Positions 7,275 to 16,335 of a stretch of DNA of 64,000 bases are shown here, piece after piece; positions within the stretch are counted from its first letter, which is position 1; each line of letters begins with the position of its first letter. The translations under genes and the position numbers were made by a program. Origin of the DNA: Flavobacterium aquariorum (GTDB taxonomy: Bacteria > Bacteroidota > Bacteroidia > Flavobacteriales > Flavobacteriaceae); assembly GCF_003254745.1 (NCBI RefSeq), contig NZ_QKXH01000003.1, positions 248,001-312,000 on the forward strand, given 5' to 3'. The notes beneath the pieces were generated by a model. That model saw nothing but the letters and a program-made list of their open reading frames with translations. It made no database searches and was not told the DNA's origin.

Positions 7275-9266
7275 ATGAATTTCCAAGTCATATCCGAATA
7301 CCAACCCAAAGGGGACCAACCGCAAGCCATTGAAAAATTGTCAGAAGGCTTGTTGAATGGTGAGCAATTCCAAACTTTACTTGGGGTTACAGGTTCCGGA
7401 AAAACATTTACGGTGGCCAATGTCATTCAGGAAATACAACGTCCCACATTGGTATTGGCACACAACAAAACCTTGGCTGCTCAATTGTATTCGGAGTTCA
7501 AACAATTTTTTCCTAACAATGCTGTAGAATATTTCGTATCCTATTACGATTATTATCAACCTGAAGCTTTTATGCCCGTAACTGGCGTTTTTATTGAAAA
7601 GGATTTATCCATCAATGCAGAACTCGAAAAAATGCGTTTAAGCACTACCTCTTCTCTTCTTTCTGGTCGAAGGGACATAATAGTTGTAGCTTCTGTATCC
7701 TGCATTTATGGTATTGGAAATCCCGTTGAATTTCAGAAGAACGTAATTGCGGTAGAGAAAAATCAAATGATTTCCAGAACCAAATTATTAAAAAATTTGG
7801 TTCAAAGCCTGTATTCCAGAACGGAAGCCGATTTTACCCCCGGAAATTTTCGCATAAAAGGCGATACAGTTGAAGTATATCCAAGTTATGCAGATGACGC
7901 ATTCAGAATTCACTTTTTTGGAGATGAAATAGAAGAAATAGAAAGCTTCGATGTAAAAACATCCAAAGTCATTGAACGGTACGAAAAACTTACTATCTAC
8001 CCCGCCAATATGTTTGTGACCTCTCCCGATGTACTGCAAAATGCAATCTGGGAAATCCAGCAGGATTTGGTCAAACAAGTTGATTATTTCAAGGAAATAG
8101 GAAAACATCTTGAAGCCAAAAGACTCGAAGAACGCACCAATTTTGATTTGGAGATGATTCGGGAATTGGGATATTGTTCCGGAATCGAAAACTATTCACG
8201 CTATTTGGACGGAAGAGAAGCAGGATCGAGACCTTTCTGTTTATTGGACTATTTCCCAAAAGATTATTTGATGGTCGTTGACGAAAGCCACGTAACGATA
8301 TCACAAGTTCAGGCGATGTATGGAGGAGACAGAAGCCGTAAAGAAAATTTAGTTGAATATGGATTTCGACTGCCGGCTGCAATGGACAACCGCCCATTAA
8401 AATTTGATGAGTTTGAGGCGATGCAAAACCAAGTCATTTATGTTTCTGCCACTCCTGCCGACTATGAATTGCAAAAATGTGGTGGCGTATATGTAGAACA
8501 AGTGATTCGTCCAACAGGTTTATTGGATCCAATAATTGAAATTCGCCCAAGTCTGAATCAAATCGACGATTTGATTGAAGAAATTCAGCAGCGCTGTGAA
8601 TTGGATGAAAGGGTCTTAGTGACAACTTTGACGAAAAGAATGGCCGAAGAACTAGCCAAATACCTTACTAAAGTGTCCATTCGCTGCCGCTACATCCACT
8701 CTGATGTTGATACATTAGAACGCATCGAAATTATGCAAGATTTACGAAAAGGATTATTTGATGTTTTAATTGGAGTAAACTTATTGAGAGAAGGATTGGA
8801 TTTACCAGAAGTTTCATTGGTTGCCATACTCGATGCAGACAAGGAAGGCTTCTTAAGAAGCCATCGCTCGCTAACACAAACCATAGGCCGCGCAGCAAGG
8901 AACTTAAACGGAAAAGCCATAATGTATGCTGATAAAATTACCAATAGTATGCAAAAAACTATTGATGAAACAAATTACAGAAGAACAAAGCAAATTAATT
9001 TTAACCTAGAAAATAATGTAGTTCCTCAAGCTTTAAATAAAAAAATAGAGAGCGCTTTTACAAACAATAAATTGGTAGAGTATGAATTGGGACACATTAT
9101 GAACGTTGCCGCCGAACCAGAAACTGCCTACATGTCCAAACCAGATTTGGAAAAACTCATTCGCGAAAAACGAAAAGCAATGGAAAAATCAGCAAAAGAT
9201 TTGGACTTTATGCAAGCTGCAAAACTACGTGATGAGATTAAAGCTTTACAAGCAAAAAACCATTAA
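7275..9266 (+). CDS. uvrB: UvrABC system protein B (excision nuclease subunit)
   Basis: DNA-damage recognition helicase of nucleotide excision repair: loaded by UvrA, it verifies the lesion and recruits UvrC. Walker A is GVTGSGKTFT near residue 40, the DNA-clamping beta-hairpin contains YYDYYQPEAF, the DEAD-like box appears as VVDESHVT, and helicase motifs GVNLLREGLDLPEVSL and QTIGRAARN follow. The last ~40 residues hold a UVR motif (DLEKLIREKRKAMEKSAKDLDF) that contacts UvrC. 663 residues is standard. The stop overlaps the convergent TerB-like gene by 4 bp. uvrA and uvrC are not in this window. Confidence 0.97.
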   Translation: MNFQVISEYQPKGDQPQAIEKLSEGLLNGEQFQTLLGVTGSGKTFTVANVIQEIQRPTLVLAHNKTLAAQLYSEFKQFFPNNAVEYFVSYYDYYQPEAFMPVTGVFIEKDLSINAELEKMRLSTTSSLLSGRRDIIVVASVSCIYGIGNPVEFQKNVIAVEKNQMISRTKLLKNLVQSLYSRTEADFTPGNFRIKGDTVEVYPSYADDAFRIHFFGDEIEEIESFDVKTSKVIERYEKLTIYPANMFVTSPDVLQNAIWEIQQDLVKQVDYFKEIGKHLEAKRLEERTNFDLEMIRELGYCSGIENYSRYLDGREAGSRPFCLLDYFPKDYLMVVDESHVTISQVQAMYGGDRSRKENLVEYGFRLPAAMDNRPLKFDEFEAMQNQVIYVSATPADYELQKCGGVYVEQVIRPTGLLDPIIEIRPSLNQIDDLIEEIQQRCELDERVLVTTLTKRMAEELAKYLTKVSIRCRYIHSDVDTLERIEIMQDLRKGLFDVLIGVNLLREGLDLPEVSLVAILDADKEGFLRSHRSLTQTIGRAARNLNGKAIMYADKITNSMQKTIDETNYRRTKQINFNLENNVVPQALNKKIESAFTNNKLVEYELGHIMNVAAEPETAYMSKPDLEKLIREKRKAMEKSAKDLDFMQAAKLRDEIKALQAKNH

Positions 9267-9664
9267 TTATGTTGTTCCTGAAAATGACCCAATAATACTT
9301 CTGGAGGAATTATAGCATTGGGAGATGCTTTCATTAATTTTAGAATACGATTAGTCGCACTTGGATTTAATCCCATATTGATGGCGATTTGGCGAATGGC
9401 CTCTTCTTCTTTCTCATGCAAAATACCATCAATATGCATTAATAATGCTAAACGATAAAATTGCTGTATCCTTTCAAACTCAGATTTTATAACGCCCGTT
9501 GGCAATTCTTGATGGAATAACTCATTGAAATCTTTTTTACTGATACCTAATTCTTGCGCAACAATCCAAACAAATTGATATTCGCGCTCATGCAATCGAC
9601 CATCAACAACTGAAAATGCAATCATCTCAGACAATAAATTGATTTTTTCTACGTGTGTGTCCAT
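9263..9664 (-). CDS. TerB-like helical protein
   Basis: A 133-residue, all-helical acidic protein. Two similar halves each carry the TerB-type pattern of an early acidic cluster (AFSVVDGRLHEREYQ and LLMHIDGILHEKEEEA) followed by amphipathic helices; TerB domains are thought to bind metal or sense stress at the membrane. There is no signal peptide or membrane helix, so it should be cytoplasmic. It is convergent with uvrB, the two ends overlapping by 4 bp, so the genes cannot share a promoter. Function not assignable beyond the fold. Confidence 0.65.
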   Translation of the reverse strand: MDTHVEKINLLSEMIAFSVVDGRLHEREYQFVWIVAQELGISKKDFNELFHQELPTGVIKSEFERIQQFYRLALLMHIDGILHEKEEEAIRQIAINMGLNPSATNRILKLMKASPNAIIPPEVLLGHFQEQHN

Positions 9665-9722
9665 CTAATTATTAATTTTAGCTAAAATATTCTTTTTTTC
9701 TAAATCTAAAAATTAAATTGTC

Positions 9723-10529
9723 TTGAAATTAATTTACTTAATTCCCTTATTTCTATTTCTCAGTAAAGCCACTGCACAAGAGAGTACCGCTTCCAAACAA
9801 GTCTCCAGTTTTAATATGGAAGCCCCTCAACTAAAAACAAACAGAAAAATCTGGCTGTACCTCCCAAAAAATTACGAAACATCAGCAAAAAAATATCCTG
9901 TCATTTATATGCATGATGCACAAAATTTGTTTGATGCAAAGACTTCTTTTGCCGGAGAATGGAATGTAGATGAAAAACTGGATAGCTTGAGTGCGCAAGT
10001 AATTGTTGTAGGAATTGAAAACGGTGGCGAAAAACGTTTAGAAGAATTGACTCCATATAAAAACGAAAAATATGGTGGTGGAAATGCGGATAAATATCTT
10101 GAATTTATCGTAAACACTTTAAAACCTGAAATTGATAAAAAATACAGAACAAAAACTAACGCCAAAAACACTACTATTATGGGAAGTTCATTGGGTGGTT
10201 TGACTTCATTTTATGCTGTTATAAAATATCCTAAAGTTTTTGGTAAAGCTGGTGTGTTTTCTCCTGCTTTTTGGATCAATCGAAAGGATATAAATGATTA
10301 TATGACAAATAGTAAAAACCTTAAGGCTAAAATTTACTTTCTCTGTGGTGATTCGGAAGGAGATGATGACAGTATGGTAACCGACCTGAATTACATGGAA
10401 ACTCTACTAAACACAAACCGTTGCTATTGTCTACATTTAAACAAAAAAGTAGTTGTAAAAGGAGGACATCACAATGAGAAGCTATGGAGAGATGGTTTTA
10501 CAGATGCTTTTCTTTGGTTAGGATATTGA
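9723..10529 (+). CDS. Secreted alpha/beta-hydrolase, putative esterase (esterase D/Fes-like)
   Basis: The start is a TTG at 9723. A stop lies in frame just upstream (9714-9716), and only this start gives a signal peptide (MKLIYLIPLFLFLSKATAQ), so the protein should leave the cytoplasm. The body matches the putative esterase family: RKIWLYLPKNY, YMHDAQNLFD near residue 60, nucleophile Ser156 in GSSLGG, and a likely catalytic His in KGGHHNEKLW near the end. Relatives hydrolyse feruloyl, siderophore or thiol esters; the substrate here is unknown. It is followed by a nested inverted-repeat region and stands alone. Confidence 0.8.
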   Translation: MKLIYLIPLFLFLSKATAQESTASKQVSSFNMEAPQLKTNRKIWLYLPKNYETSAKKYPVIYMHDAQNLFDAKTSFAGEWNVDEKLDSLSAQVIVVGIENGGEKRLEELTPYKNEKYGGGNADKYLEFIVNTLKPEIDKKYRTKTNAKNTTIMGSSLGGLTSFYAVIKYPKVFGKAGVFSPAFWINRKDINDYMTNSKNLKAKIYFLCGDSEGDDDSMVTDLNYMETLLNTNRCYCLHLNKKVVVKGGHHNEKLWRDGFTDAFLWLGY

Positions 10530-10532
10530 TAA

Positions 10533-10634
10533 ATGATTGTAGATTAACGATTTTAGTTTTTAGATGCATGTCCAAAAAATATTAATCCTAAAATCGTTAC
10601 CCGAGCCCGAAAGACGAACGGGCGAAGCAATCAT
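10533..10634. repeat. Nested inverted repeats (foldback element)
   Basis: Three concentric or adjacent pairs are visible: ATGATTG (10533-10539) with CAATCAT (10628-10634); TAACGATTTTAG (10545-10556) with CTAAAATCGTTA (10588-10599); and a small GC hairpin GCCCG/CGGGC (10605-10609, 10619-10623) inside the right half. The whole 102 bp can fold on itself between convergent genes. No T-run follows, so it is not a simple terminator; it may act as one in both directions, or be a small dispersed element. Confidence 0.6.
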
Positions 10635-10654
10635 AATTCTTAAATCTAAAATCT

Positions 10655-12166
10655 TTATTTTTTAGAGTACTCTTTTTCCATTTGGGTAATGATGCTTTTT
10701 ATGGCTTCAGAACCAATACCTTTAGCTTTGATTACTTTGTTTTTATCCAGAATATAAATTACAGGTGTTGTCACGACATCATATTTATCCTTAAGATTAT
10801 TGATATGAACTCCGTCGTAGACATTAATAAAATCGACTTTGTTGTCAATGATGTATTTCTTGTATTTATCGAATTCATTTTGGGTATAGACCCCAAAAAT
10901 TTTGACATCTTTGTTTTCTTTCAACAAATCGTGATATAGTTCCAGAATTTTAGGCACTTCTTTTTGACAATGACCACAGTCCACATCCCAAAAAAGAAGG
11001 ACTAAATAATCGGCTTTTATACTCGATAAAGTCACGTAGGATTGTTCAATTTCGGATTTATTATCATAATAGATTTTGGTGATTTCCTCGCTCGTTTTGG
11101 CGGTGTCAAAACCCATTTTCGCAATTTTATCATGACCCGGAATGTCTATCATATAGAGTTCCGGTGCCTTTTTCCCGAGTTGCAGTGGAGCTAGAACATT
11201 CCCTCTGTTTATGATAAGTTTGATTACACTGTCATCATAAACCCCATTCGCTTTACCTGTTTTAAAATAATTATCTACCATATAGACGAAAACTTTGTCC
11301 ATGCCCATTATTTTTGGTATTTCATATGTCGAGGTAAAATAGGCCAATAAAAGCATATTCATCTTGGTTCCTTGCTTTGTTTTTAGCATCATACGATCAA
11401 TCTCCACACAAATTGAATCGGGATGTTGCACCACAACGGTATTGAAATATTGCTTTATTTTATTGGCAAAAAACGGGTTGCGCAACATGGCATCATCCTG
11501 AAAATTGACACCATCCCAAAAATGATTTTTGTAATAGTGATATGAAAAAATACTATCTGGTCTGCCATTACTGGCTTTTGGAATGTCCTTGGCTATTTTT
11601 TCTGTTTTTAAATTAATTATTTCAGAAAGGTAATTTCCTTTGTTTTGAGTGATCGTATTCAAATCATTTTCCTGAATAGCATCATTCAAAACTTTGAATT
11701 CTTTGGTCAAAAGAGCTGTAGAATCAGCTTTTTTCTGTTCTTTTAATGTTTTTTTATAACCATCAAATTCTTTGTTTTTGGCTGTGACAAAACGAATATA
11801 ATTGAAGAAATTCTCATTTTGTTTGGAATTAATTGCTTTTAAATTATCGAGCAAATCGGTTTTATCTGAATTGATTTGTTGTTTTTGGGTTTGCTCGTCT
11901 ATAATGAAATCAAAATAATTTCCCTTTTCCTGACTGAGTAAAAAATAAACGCCTTTGTCCAAATTTTTCTTCCCTTTGAAAACAATATTCCCGTTCACCA
12001 CTTTTTTACAGGTATCAGAAATGTACAATTTATCAAATTGGTAAAAGGCTAAGTAAGCGACGGTATCTTTACAATTCTTTAAATTAATCTTGATTTCATG
12101 ACCGGACTGGGCTTGAGCGAACATAAAACAAAAAAAGAGAACGAAACTTATTAAAATTTTCTTCAT
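10655..12166 (-). CDS. TlpA-like thioredoxin-domain protein with long N-terminal module
   Basis: A 503-residue exported protein (signal MKKILISFVLFFCFMFAQAQ). Residues 22 to about 120 look like the beta-rich DUF4369 domain. A helical region with DUF5106-like character spans roughly 120-320. The C-terminus is a thioredoxin fold whose redox pair is C397-G-H-C400 in DVDCGHC, with the cis-Pro loop TTPVIY later. Such proteins reduce or isomerise disulfides in the Bacteroidetes periplasm; partners are unknown. The unusual length comes from the N-terminal modules. It is transcribed from a good TTG-N20-TATTTTTG promoter, leaving a leader of about 70 nt. It stands alone. Confidence 0.85.
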   Translation of the reverse strand: MKKILISFVLFFCFMFAQAQSGHEIKINLKNCKDTVAYLAFYQFDKLYISDTCKKVVNGNIVFKGKKNLDKGVYFLLSQEKGNYFDFIIDEQTQKQQINSDKTDLLDNLKAINSKQNENFFNYIRFVTAKNKEFDGYKKTLKEQKKADSTALLTKEFKVLNDAIQENDLNTITQNKGNYLSEIINLKTEKIAKDIPKASNGRPDSIFSYHYYKNHFWDGVNFQDDAMLRNPFFANKIKQYFNTVVVQHPDSICVEIDRMMLKTKQGTKMNMLLLAYFTSTYEIPKIMGMDKVFVYMVDNYFKTGKANGVYDDSVIKLIINRGNVLAPLQLGKKAPELYMIDIPGHDKIAKMGFDTAKTSEEITKIYYDNKSEIEQSYVTLSSIKADYLVLLFWDVDCGHCQKEVPKILELYHDLLKENKDVKIFGVYTQNEFDKYKKYIIDNKVDFINVYDGVHINNLKDKYDVVTTPVIYILDKNKVIKAKGIGSEAIKSIITQMEKEYSKK

Positions 12167-12242
12167 AATTCACAATAATCTTTGATACAATTTTATAATA
12201 GATAGTTAAACAGTTTTAGAAAATAATTCTAATTATTATCAC

Positions 12243-12273
12243 CAAAAATAATTGAATTTAAATCTAATTTCAA
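12243..12273 (-). promoter_or_regulatory. Bacteroidetes promoter for the TlpA-like gene
   Basis: On the minus strand a TTG (12273-12271) is followed after 20 nt by TATTTTTG (12250-12243), fitting the TTG/TAnnTTTG consensus with standard spacing. The start codon lies about 75 nt downstream. Confidence 0.65.
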
Positions 12274-12336
12274 ATAATTGACAAAGTGTTTTTACAGTCA
12301 AGAAAACAATATCAGGAAATTCATTTTGTAAATGCT

Positions 12337-12344
12337 TACCTTTG
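12337..12344 (+). promoter_or_regulatory. -7 box TACCTTTG before the DUF1456 gene
   Basis: A perfect TAnnTTTG box ends 18 bp before the ATG at 12363. No TTG is found at the normal -33 distance. Confidence 0.4.
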
Positions 12345-12362
12345 CCTTTAAATAGTTAAAAA

Positions 12363-12827
12363 ATGACAAATAACGATATATTCAAAAAACTTCGAGTAGC
12401 CTTGATGTTACGCGATGATCAAATAGTGGAAATTTTGGAATTGGTAGATTTTAGAATTACAAAATCAGAGTTGGGTGCTTTTTTCCGTGATGAAAAACAC
12501 GAAAATTATATGGAATGCGGTGATCAGGTTTTACGTAATTTCCTAAACGGATTGGTAATTCACTTGAGAGGAACTAAAGAAAATCCTAAAAACCCGAATG
12601 ATGTTTTGGCCAAACACAAAGCTCAAATTCCAGCAAAAGAAAGCGATTCAAAAAGAGCTGAATTTAAACCAAAAGCAAAAGATGAAGAAAGAGCAAGAGG
12701 TGATCAAGCTCCTGGAAAATCTAGTACGGTAAAAAAACCTGCAAAAAAACAATATCCAAAAGGGAATTCAAAAACACCAGTTGTAGAGAAAGTAAAATAC
12801 AATTTTGGAAAAAACAAAAAATCGTAA
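12363..12827 (+). CDS. DUF1456 family protein (YehS-like)
   Basis: The first ~75 residues match DUF1456: MTNNDIFKKLRVALMLRDDQIVEILEL, then a second half-repeat with ITKSELGAFFRDE and the ending LRNFLNGLVIHLRG. The family consists of two similar helical repeats, of unknown function. Here a lysine/proline-rich, low-complexity tail of about 70 residues follows; it should be disordered and positively charged, suggesting contact with nucleic acid or the ribosome (inference only). The following gene begins 6 bp downstream, so the two are likely cotranscribed. Confidence 0.85.
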   Translation: MTNNDIFKKLRVALMLRDDQIVEILELVDFRITKSELGAFFRDEKHENYMECGDQVLRNFLNGLVIHLRGTKENPKNPNDVLAKHKAQIPAKESDSKRAEFKPKAKDEERARGDQAPGKSSTVKKPAKKQYPKGNSKTPVVEKVKYNFGKNKKS

Positions 12828-12833
12828 TCCATT

Positions 12834-13490
12834 TTGAAAACAGCTTTAATAATAGGTAGCACTGGCCTTATCGGTTCACAATTACTACAACTTCTTTTGA
12901 AAAGTGATCAGTATTCAAAGATTATCACTTTCGTAAAAAGAGATACAGGTATTCAACACCCTAAATTAAAGCAACACATTATTGATTTTGACAAACCCGA
13001 AAATTATCACGATTTGGTTGAAGGTGATGATTTCTTTTGCACCATTGGAACAACCATAAACAAAGCTGGAAACAAAGAAGCTTTTCGAAGAGTGGATTAT
13101 GAGTATCCAATGCAGTTTGCAAAAATTGCTACAGAGAAAAAAATAAAACAGTTCCTGATTATATCTTCACTTGGAGCGGACGCAACTTCATCTAATTTTT
13201 ATTTGAAAACGAAAGGTGAAATTGAGAATTTCCTTAAAGCTTCAACACTCGAAAAAGTGAGCATTCTAAGACCCTCACTACTTTTAGGCAATCGCGCAGA
13301 ATTCAGATTGGGCGAAAAAGTAGGCGCTTTTTTCATGAAAGCATTCTCTTTTATGTTTGTTGGAAATATGAAAAAATACAAACCTATAGAAAGTGCCAAA
13401 GTTGCGAAGGCTCTTTTTACAATAGCTCAACAAGACAACAAAGGATTAACAATTTACGAATCGGACTCGATTCAAGAGATGGGAAAATGA
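12834..13490 (+). CDS. NAD(P)-binding Rossmann protein, HTATIP2/TIP30-like
   Basis: Starts at TTG 12834, the only start placing the cofactor loop at the N-terminus: KTALIIGSTGLIGSQLLQLL, a GxxGxxG dinucleotide-binding motif. A later FLIISSLGADATSSNFYLKTKGEIE has the Ser and YxxxK-like catalytic arrangement of atypical short-chain dehydrogenases. At 218 residues it resembles oxidoreductase HTATIP2-like proteins, which are often annotated as NAD-dependent epimerases. The reaction is unknown. It follows the DUF1456 gene by 6 bp and ends with a strong terminator, so these two form a small operon. Confidence 0.8.
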   Translation: MKTALIIGSTGLIGSQLLQLLLKSDQYSKIITFVKRDTGIQHPKLKQHIIDFDKPENYHDLVEGDDFFCTIGTTINKAGNKEAFRRVDYEYPMQFAKIATEKKIKQFLIISSLGADATSSNFYLKTKGEIENFLKASTLEKVSILRPSLLLGNRAEFRLGEKVGAFFMKAFSFMFVGNMKKYKPIESAKVAKALFTIAQQDNKGLTIYESDSIQEMGK

Positions 13491-13501
13491 TAAAAAAGAA
13501 G

Positions 13502-13526
13502 CCTGAACGAAAGTTCAGGTTTTTTT
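13502..13526 (+). terminator. Intrinsic terminator of the DUF1456/NAD(P)-binding operon
   Basis: CCTGAAC and GTTCAGG (13502-13508, 13513-13519) close on a stable GAAA tetraloop, followed by seven T residues. It lies 11 bp after the stop codon. Confidence 0.9.
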
Positions 13527-13802
13527 ATGTCTAAGATTTATAAAAATTTACTCTCAGCATAATAAACTGTTTTTCAGACGCAGTTGCCAAAAAATTAATA
13601 TTTTTTTGTTAAATTTGACATACAACCATCTATAAATCTTCAATTTAAATAATACGAAAAACAAGTATTATGAATACTATTTCAATTATTCTGTTGATTT
13701 AAAAGATGAATTAATATTGAGCTCTTTTTTTAATTCCTACAAATACGTTTCTAAAACACTAATTCTTTAAACAATTACTGTAAAAAAAACATACTATAGC
13801 CC
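13527..13802 (+). promoter_or_regulatory. Gene-free leader region of the mscS-like gene with one candidate promoter
   Basis: About 275 AT-rich bases after the terminator. The only recognisable signal is TTG (13584-13586), 23 nt, then TAAATTTG (13610-13617), which fits the Bacteroidetes consensus at its longest spacing and would leave a leader of nearly 180 nt. I see no ORF or strong hairpin in the rest. Confidence 0.3.
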
Positions 13803-16322
13803 ATGTTAAAATTTACGTTTCAACATACAACTCCTCTCAAAAATAATAACAGCAAAAGTTTGAAATCTATTTACGTTTTTTTTTCTCTGCTCTTTTTCTT
13901 TGCTGCTACTGCACAAAACCCTAAAAAAGAAATGGATTCCATCGTTAAAGAAATTGGAATCAAAAATAAAATAAACCAGCTTATGCTTGAAGGAAAAGCA
14001 GAAAGTGAGAAGAAAGCGAGACAGGAAAAATACATTAACTACCAAAAAGTTCAGAAACAAAACAAAATTTTCAATTTAATTGAATTAGAGGTTCAAAATG
14101 CAAAGTTCTTATTGAATAGAGGATTTGATTATAAAGACATTACCGAAGAAATTCATCAATTGAAAGAATGGGAAGAATTTTCTGTTAGGGGAATTGTAGG
14201 CACTAAATTTAGAATCTTAACTGATCGAAATCTTAGCTCAACTTCTATACTGCTTGATGAATTATTAAAACGTACCAGTAACCGCTTAAATAAAATAAGC
14301 ATTGAAAATCAACAGCTAAGTAGAACACAAGAAAAAATAGATTCCTTAGTAGCAGAAAAAAATCTCTATTATGTTCCTACCGATTCCGTCGCCAGAGAAA
14401 TCTACCGTCTACAATCGTTGAAGATGAGCACTGATATCGATCTAGTATCCGAAAGATTAAAAAATGCTGTGGACAGTATTCAAGCATTGGAAATTATGGG
14501 AGATCAATTGAAATTCAAAATTGATACGGATATAATTGAAAATGATAGACTCAGAAAAACAGAAGTTAACCAGTTATTTACAAAAAAAGTACCCGTTTTC
14601 GGGAATCTAGACATTAAAAAATTAATGGTTGAAGATCCTCTTACTTTTTCACTAAAAACAAACTATCTAGTCGTCTATTTTTATCTGATAAACAATAGAA
14701 ATTCCATTATCATGATGCTGATTCTAATACTTGGAACAGCAATCTATTTCAAATTGCAGAAGAGAAAATTCCTTGATTTTGGATATAAAGAAGATATGTT
14801 AATTAATATTAATATGTTAAATAGTCCTATAGCCTCCGCAATCTTGGTAATCTTGAATTTATATCAATTCATTCTGCCTATGCCACCACTTATTTTTTCA
14901 ATTATGATGTGGACAATATCAACTATTACGCTGACTATAATAATGTGGAGATCAATCAATACATTTATCTGGAAAATCTGGGTAGCAATATTTATTTTGA
15001 ATTTGATAGCCTTTTTTGATATTATAATTTTGATTCACTTTGTTGGGGAGTCTTTTTTAATTTTGGCAATAAATTGTTTAGGTATTGCAATTGGTATATA
15101 TGCTTTCATAAATAGATCTAAAATTCAAAGAAAAGTGTATTTTTGGTATATTATCGTTGCGGCCATCTTTCAATTCTTTTCATTCTACTATCTGGTAAAC
15201 GGTCATTACAATTTGAGTAAATTTTTAATGACAAAGGCCGTTTATATTATCATAGTGGTATTTTCTCTGTATAGCACCTTTACTATAGTTAAGGAAATCA
15301 ATATGATATCCAAAACTTTAGCAAAAATTGATGAAGACAAACGGAAGAAAACAATATTGGGCATCCCTCATCGATTTACTCTTGGTTTTTATCTCATTCT
15401 TTTTCTCAGCTGTTTTTTGTTGATGATAAGAAACACTTATACTTTCCAAAGCATCATTGATCCCTTCAGAAACACGATATCCGAACCACGAAACATTGGC
15501 AACATCACTTTTACATTTGAAAATATCTTGATATTTATTCTTGTAATTCTACTGTCCAGTTTTGTCTCAAAAGTGGTTTCCTTTTTGGCTTCCGATAATC
15601 AAATTATCAAAGACAAAAACAAAAACAAAAATTTTGGAAGTTGGCTGTTTTTATCACGAATTGCAATAGTGACTTTAGGTATTCTAGTTGCCTTTGCATC
15701 GGCGGGAATTCCTTTGGACAGAATAACATTAATAATAAGTGCACTGGGAGTTGGTATTGGTTTTGGTATGCAAAGCTTAGTTAATAATCTAATAAGTGGA
15801 TTAATAATAGCCTTTGAAAAACCGGTGAGTTTGGATGACATTATTGAAGTTGGCACACAATCAGGAAAAATGAAATCAATTGGCATTAGAAGCAGTGTTG
15901 TCACAACATTTGACGGAGCCGATGTAGTTATTCCGAATGGAGAATTATTAAATCAAAATTTAACCAATTGGACTCTTGGAAGCAGCAGTCGCAGATCGGA
16001 AATCCGATTTGGAGTGGCCTACGGAACCGACTTGGAATTAACCAAAAAATTACTTTTTGAAATCCTTGAAAAAAACAAAAATGTACTCATGAAACCGATG
16101 CCGGCAATTTGGTTTACCAAATTTGGTGACAGTTCGATTGATTTAGTTCTGAAATACTGGATTAGCCACTTTGATTTTGATAATGACACTAGGAGCGAAT
16201 TGATAATTGCCATTGACAAAGCATTAAAAGAAAATAATATTGTTATTCCATTTTCTCAACAGGATGTACACATTATAAGCAAAGAAATTGAACCTAAGCC
16301 CGATTCAGAAACTGAAATTTAA
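13803..16322 (+). CDS. Large mechanosensitive ion channel, MscS family
   Basis: An 839-residue channel. An N-terminal hydrophobic stretch (about residues 22-38) should start export. A long charged, probably coiled-coil periplasmic segment follows to about residue 275, and then at least eight membrane helices. The conserved MscS core is at the C-terminus: a glycine/alanine-rich pore helix (ISALGVGIGFGMQSLVNNLISG), then the beta domain with FEKPVSLDDIIEVG, VIPNGELLNQNLTNWT and the alpha/beta vestibule. It should open under membrane tension and release solutes in hypo-osmotic shock. The size and periplasmic domain resemble the MscK/YjeP-like multi-helix branch rather than plain MscS. Confidence 0.9.
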   Translation: MLKFTFQHTTPLKNNNSKSLKSIYVFFSLLFFFAATAQNPKKEMDSIVKEIGIKNKINQLMLEGKAESEKKARQEKYINYQKVQKQNKIFNLIELEVQNAKFLLNRGFDYKDITEEIHQLKEWEEFSVRGIVGTKFRILTDRNLSSTSILLDELLKRTSNRLNKISIENQQLSRTQEKIDSLVAEKNLYYVPTDSVAREIYRLQSLKMSTDIDLVSERLKNAVDSIQALEIMGDQLKFKIDTDIIENDRLRKTEVNQLFTKKVPVFGNLDIKKLMVEDPLTFSLKTNYLVVYFYLINNRNSIIMMLILILGTAIYFKLQKRKFLDFGYKEDMLININMLNSPIASAILVILNLYQFILPMPPLIFSIMMWTISTITLTIIMWRSINTFIWKIWVAIFILNLIAFFDIIILIHFVGESFLILAINCLGIAIGIYAFINRSKIQRKVYFWYIIVAAIFQFFSFYYLVNGHYNLSKFLMTKAVYIIIVVFSLYSTFTIVKEINMISKTLAKIDEDKRKKTILGIPHRFTLGFYLILFLSCFLLMIRNTYTFQSIIDPFRNTISEPRNIGNITFTFENILIFILVILLSSFVSKVVSFLASDNQIIKDKNKNKNFGSWLFLSRIAIVTLGILVAFASAGIPLDRITLIISALGVGIGFGMQSLVNNLISGLIIAFEKPVSLDDIIEVGTQSGKMKSIGIRSSVVTTFDGADVVIPNGELLNQNLTNWTLGSSSRRSEIRFGVAYGTDLELTKKLLFEILEKNKNVLMKPMPAIWFTKFGDSSIDLVLKYWISHFDFDNDTRSELIIAIDKALKENNIVIPFSQQDVHIISKEIEPKPDSETEI

Positions 16323-16335
16323 CACAAAAAAACAT

